This document shows positions 6,749 to 9,400 of a DNA stretch of 9,400 nucleotides, piece by piece. Position 1 is the stretch's first letter. Each line of letters starts with the position of its first letter. The DNA lies in assembly GCA_027346125.1 (NCBI GenBank), contig DAIEST010000105.1, positions 1 to 9,400 on the forward strand, in the 5' to 3' direction. Position numbers and translations under genes: made by a program. The notes under the pieces were generated by a model that saw only the letters and a list, made by a program, of their open reading frames with translations, was not told where the DNA came from and made no database searches. The stretch is from Leptospirillum sp. Its GTDB lineage: Bacteria > Nitrospirota > Leptospirillia > Leptospirillales > Leptospirillaceae.

Positions 6749-7858
6749 TCACTCTTCGACCGGTCGAGGATCCGCGACCTCATCGAGCAGCGAAGACAGC
6801 CAGAATCGGGCCGGACGCCCGGGAGAAGACTGCCAGGCATGCCTTGCAGTCTCGTGAAGCATCCCCGGATCCAGCAGGACCCGGGCCATCTCACTGGCCC
6901 GTTCGTCGATCCGTTCGAGAGAGGAGTCCTCCCAGAACCACCCGCCTCCGGCGTCCCGGACAGCCTCGGCATTCCTCTTCTGATGATCCCCGATTGCCGC
7001 AGGGTATGGAACATAGAAGGCAGGCGTGCCCGAAAACGTAATTTCCGCCACGGTCATGGCCCCGGAACGGGCGACCACCAACGAACACCCTTCATAGCAG
7101 GAGGACAGGTCCGGAAGGAATCCGACCACCCGGGCGGGAATACCCAGGGAACGGTAAAGGATCTCCGTCTCCTCCTTGCCTCTCTCCCCCGCCTGATGAA
7201 GAATCTCGACCTGCCCGGGAAGGACGCCATGGCGACCCATTGCCTGAAAAATCCGGGGCATGTTCAGATTGATCCTGAGTGACCCCTGGCTTCCGCCCAC
7301 CACCAGGATCCGGTACGGGGGCCGGAAGCGACCCTCTTCAGGAAAAGGGGGACGCGGATCGGTCGCCAGCGGAACACCGGTCAATCGACCGGATCCGTAA
7401 GGACGGACGACTCCTTCCACAAACGGCTCCAGAATTCTGTTGGCCCAACCGGTCACGACATTCGGCTCCAGAAGGAGCGTCGGAATACCCATCAAACGTG
7501 CCGCGAGCACCGCCGGGATCTGCACATACCCCCCGGTCCCCACCAGGAGATCAGGGGAAAAGCGCGCCAGCGCCCGTCTGGCCTCGATCGCCCCCGGAAG
7601 AACCTGCCACAGGGCCCTGAGCTTTCTCATGTTCCCCTTGCCCATGAACCCGGAAGTCCGGATCCCCGCAAACGGAAAAGATTGTGCACGAGCCAGGCGT
7701 TCCTCGAGATTTCCGGGCGTTCCGATATACAGGACCTCCGAACGAAAATCTTTCTGTGCCGACCGGAGCAGATTCAGGGCGGGAATGACATGCCCGCCCG
7801 TTCCCCCACCCGTCACGGCAAGCCGGCCGATGCGGGCCAAGCTCCAGTCAGCCTGCAT
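6749..7858 (-). CDS. murG: Lipid II synthase MurG (GlcNAc transferase)
   Basis: MurG is a GT-B glycosyltransferase on the inner face of the membrane that moves GlcNAc from UDP-GlcNAc onto lipid I, giving lipid II. The product is 369 residues. The N-domain shows GGTGGH (18-23, lipid I side), a basic-hydrophobic patch at about 68-100, and GTGGY (107-111). The C-domain shows GGSQGSLRIN (188-197), ARSGAMTVAEI (263-273, the glutamate binding the ribose) and GDHQKRNA (290-297, the GlcNAc-contacting Gln). Two motifs differ from the usual form: HEQN is replaced by LEPN (130-133), and the TGNPV segment reads TGVPL (160-164). The ATG at 7858 lies 11 bases inside the end of ftsW, so translation is probably coupled. 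A long gap follows before murC. Confidence 0.96.
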   Translation of the reverse strand: MQADWSLARIGRLAVTGGGTGGHVIPALNLLRSAQKDFRSEVLYIGTPGNLEERLARAQSFPFAGIRTSGFMGKGNMRKLRALWQVLPGAIEARRALARFSPDLLVGTGGYVQIPAVLAARLMGIPTLLLEPNVVTGWANRILEPFVEGVVRPYGSGRLTGVPLATDPRPPFPEEGRFRPPYRILVVGGSQGSLRINLNMPRIFQAMGRHGVLPGQVEILHQAGERGKEETEILYRSLGIPARVVGFLPDLSSCYEGCSLVVARSGAMTVAEITFSGTPAFYVPYPAAIGDHQKRNAEAVRDAGGGWFWEDSSLERIDERASEMARVLLDPGMLHETARHAWQSSPGRPARFWLSSLLDEVADPRPVEE

Positions 7859-9062
7859 GGGATCTCAATGATGTCTGGCCGGAGGGAACCAAAACGGGTT
7901 TTGTCTTCCGGAATCTGGAGACGGACAGAATCACGCCCATTCCCAGTGCATTGGCCAACAGGGAGGAGCCTCCAAAACTCATGAAGGGGAGAGGAATGCC
8001 TTTTGTCGGAAACAATCCCGTGACCACTCCCATATTGATGATCGCCTCGATCGCGATGGACAGCGTGAATCCCTGGGCCAGGATCCGCCCCAGGAAATCC
8101 GGAGCCTGGGATGCAACCTTCATGCCCCGGTAGAAGATCGTGGCGAAAATCATGAGAACGACCAACGTTCCGAAAAGTCCCAGTTCCTCTCCCACCAGTG
8201 CGAAAATAAAGTCGGTGCCCGGTTCGGGAAGGATACCTCCCCCCACCCAGTCGTGACCAAGTCCGGCACCGGTCAGGCCACCGGATCCGAGCGCCACGAG
8301 AGACTGTCCGAGCTGCGTTGCCGCAGCCGACGAGGAGTGACGGGCCATCTTGAAGTTCTGGAACCGCTCAAGCGTGTAGCGGTGGTGGAGAAGAAACCAG
8401 ACAGCGACCGGCAGGACGGCCGCTCCCATTTTCAGGAAAAGCCTGATCGGAATTCCGGCCAGAAGAAACATGATTCCCAGAACCATGACCATAAAGAGAC
8501 AGGAGCCAAAATCCGGCTCCCGAAGAATCAGGATCGCATAGACGCCCAGAAAGCCTCCGAAAAACAGGAGACTGGGTCTGGGAATCAGCAGGGTTGCCCC
8601 GTCACCGCCCATCCTTCGAGACTTGTCCAGGAGAGCCGCCGCAAGGATCACCATCGCGTCGCGGGCCATTTCGGAAGGCTGGAGCGTCAATCCTCCCAGG
8701 TGGATCCACCGCCGCGCGCCATTCATCACCATTCCTACATGGGGAACATACAGGGCGAGCAATACCCCCACACCTCCGGCATAGATCGGCAATCTCCACT
8801 GAATCCAGCGGTGATAGTCGATTCTTGCGATTCCCAGCATGACGGCGAGCGCAAGAACGACGGAAATCAGTTGCCGGCTGAACAGCCGGAATGGCTGGTT
8901 TGTGGCCAGGGCCGCGGACATCACCATTCCCATGCCGATGCACAGAAGGAGAAAGACCGAAAAAAACAGAATCATGTCCACTTTCTGGGAAGGAACATGG
9001 GGAGGCTCGTGGAGCACGGCTTCGGAAGCCGTTCCCTGTTCCGGATGGACCACCGATCTCAA
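7848..9062 (-). CDS. ftsW: Septal peptidoglycan polymerase FtsW (SEDS family)
   Basis: FtsW is the multi-pass SEDS glycosyltransferase that polymerises lipid II at the septum together with its class B PBP partner FtsI. With the TTG start at 9062 it has 404 residues: a cytoplasmic tail of about 29 residues, then roughly ten hydrophobic segments from about 30 to 381. Family motifs are NGARRW (114-119), QPSE (128-131), PDFG (183-186), GQSLVALGSGG (252-262), PEPGTDFIFALVGEELG (279-295, with the conserved Asp284 in the large loop) and GIPLPFMSFGGSSLLAN (355-371). Position between murD and murG, and the SGG-G-GLG form, favour FtsW over RodA. The frame is open to 9173 inside murD, but a strong GGGAGG 6 bases before the TTG fixes the start. 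Its last 11 bases overlap murG. Confidence 0.96.
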   Translation of the reverse strand: MRSVVHPEQGTASEAVLHEPPHVPSQKVDMILFFSVFLLLCIGMGMVMSAALATNQPFRLFSRQLISVVLALAVMLGIARIDYHRWIQWRLPIYAGGVGVLLALYVPHVGMVMNGARRWIHLGGLTLQPSEMARDAMVILAAALLDKSRRMGGDGATLLIPRPSLLFFGGFLGVYAILILREPDFGSCLFMVMVLGIMFLLAGIPIRLFLKMGAAVLPVAVWFLLHHRYTLERFQNFKMARHSSSAAATQLGQSLVALGSGGLTGAGLGHDWVGGGILPEPGTDFIFALVGEELGLFGTLVVLMIFATIFYRGMKVASQAPDFLGRILAQGFTLSIAIEAIINMGVVTGLFPTKGIPLPFMSFGGSSLLANALGMGVILSVSRFRKTKPVLVPSGQTSLRSHAG

Positions 9063-9400
9063 GCCTGTCCTCCCGGGTTCTTTTCCGTCCGTCTGGCGAT
9101 GGACCGCTCCACAATCTCCCTGAAAATCCGTCCGCGCTCTTCGTACCCGTGAAACATGTCGTAGCTGGAACACGCCGGGGAAAGAAGAATCCGGTCCCCG
9201 GAAGTAGCCCTGCCCAGAGCAAGTTCCACGGCTTCCTCCAGCGACTGGGCCTCCTGGAAGGGCACCAGGTCTCCCAGTTCCTTCCTGATCCGATCCCTGG
9301 CCTCTCCCAGTGCGATAATGGATTTGACCGACCGGACGATCTCCTGTCGAAGCGGTTCATAGGGAGCCCCCTTGTCCCTTCCCCCCAGGATAAGGTGGAG
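9059..9400 (-). CDS. murD: UDP-N-acetylmuramoylalanine--D-glutamate ligase, C-terminal 113 residues
   Basis: MurD adds D-glutamate to UDP-MurNAc-L-Ala. The window contains only the last 113 codons and the stop; the gene continues beyond base 9400. The visible part belongs to the C-terminal domain of Mur ligases: LILGGRDKGAPYEPL (3-17 of the visible part) and LLSPACSSYDMFHGYEERG (74-92) are characteristic of MurD rather than MurC, MurE or MurF. The end is intact, finishing in a polar tail. The stop TGA overlaps the ftsW start (TTGA), and the ribosome site of ftsW lies within the last codons of murD. A GTG at 9265 is internal and is not a start. Confidence 0.96.
   Translation of the reverse strand, partial: LHLILGGRDKGAPYEPLRQEIVRSVKSIIALGEARDRIRKELGDLVPFQEAQSLEEAVELALGRATSGDRILLSPACSSYDMFHGYEERGRIFREIVERSIARRTEKNPGGQA
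9069..9074 (-). promoter_or_regulatory. Strong ribosome binding site deciding the ftsW start
   Basis: GGGAGG on the minus strand lies exactly 6 bases before the TTG at 9062. This is ideal spacing and the best Shine-Dalgarno I checked in the window. It picks the TTG over the GTG codons at 9053 and 9050 and over the ATG at 8975, which would cut off the cytoplasmic tail just before the first membrane helix. Confidence 0.7.

Noticed and set aside
6756..6767. 12-base perfect palindrome TCGACCGGTCGA near the 3' end of murG, followed by a short T run, as a terminator
   Set aside because: It lies within the murG coding sequence, can form only a 4-bp stem with a loop, and the TTTT is too far away and too short for an intrinsic terminator.
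8253..9152. A 299-codon plus-strand frame opposite ftsW
   Set aside because: It has shadow composition (many His, Gln, Arg, Ser), while the minus strand encodes clear membrane helices and SEDS motifs.

Overview
This window is a stretch of a bacterial division and cell wall (dcw) cluster. Every gene lies on the minus strand, so transcription runs from base 9400 towards base 1. In that order the genes are murD (3' end only), ftsW, murG, murC, murB, ddl, ftsQ, ftsA and ftsZ (5' part only). I see no mobile elements, RNA genes, CRISPR arrays or accessory genes, and no gene-free stretch longer than about 200 bases. I found no new system; the second looks worth taking concern regulation and motif variants inside a classical cluster.

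Layout. The right part (7848-9400) holds murD, ftsW and murG, packed with overlapping ends. The ftsW start overlaps the murD stop as TTGA, and murG starts 11 bases inside ftsW. A gap of about 194 bases (6555-6748) separates murG from murC. It holds the best promoter candidate in the window, a perfect TATAAT with an 18-base dyad over its -35 region. Next comes a second tight block: murC and murB overlap by ATGA, murB and ddl are 15 bases apart, and ddl and ftsQ are 6 bases apart. A 128-base gap with a weaker promoter candidate precedes ftsA. A 52-base gap with a possible hairpin separates ftsA from ftsZ.

How the genes work together. MurB, MurC and MurD make the cytoplasmic UDP-MurNAc-peptide precursor, and Ddl supplies D-Ala-D-Ala for its end. 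MurG adds GlcNAc to lipid I to give lipid II. FtsW is the septal SEDS glycan polymerase that uses lipid II. FtsQ is the periplasmic scaffold of the divisome, FtsA ties FtsZ to the membrane, and FtsZ forms the ring.

Organism. Base composition is roughly 60% G+C by eye. The order murC-murB-ddl-ftsQ-ftsA-ftsZ with no insertions is typical of proteobacteria and Nitrospirota-type diderms. An acidophilic Leptospirillum-like member of Nitrospirota is my guess from general style and gene order, but nothing in the window proves it.
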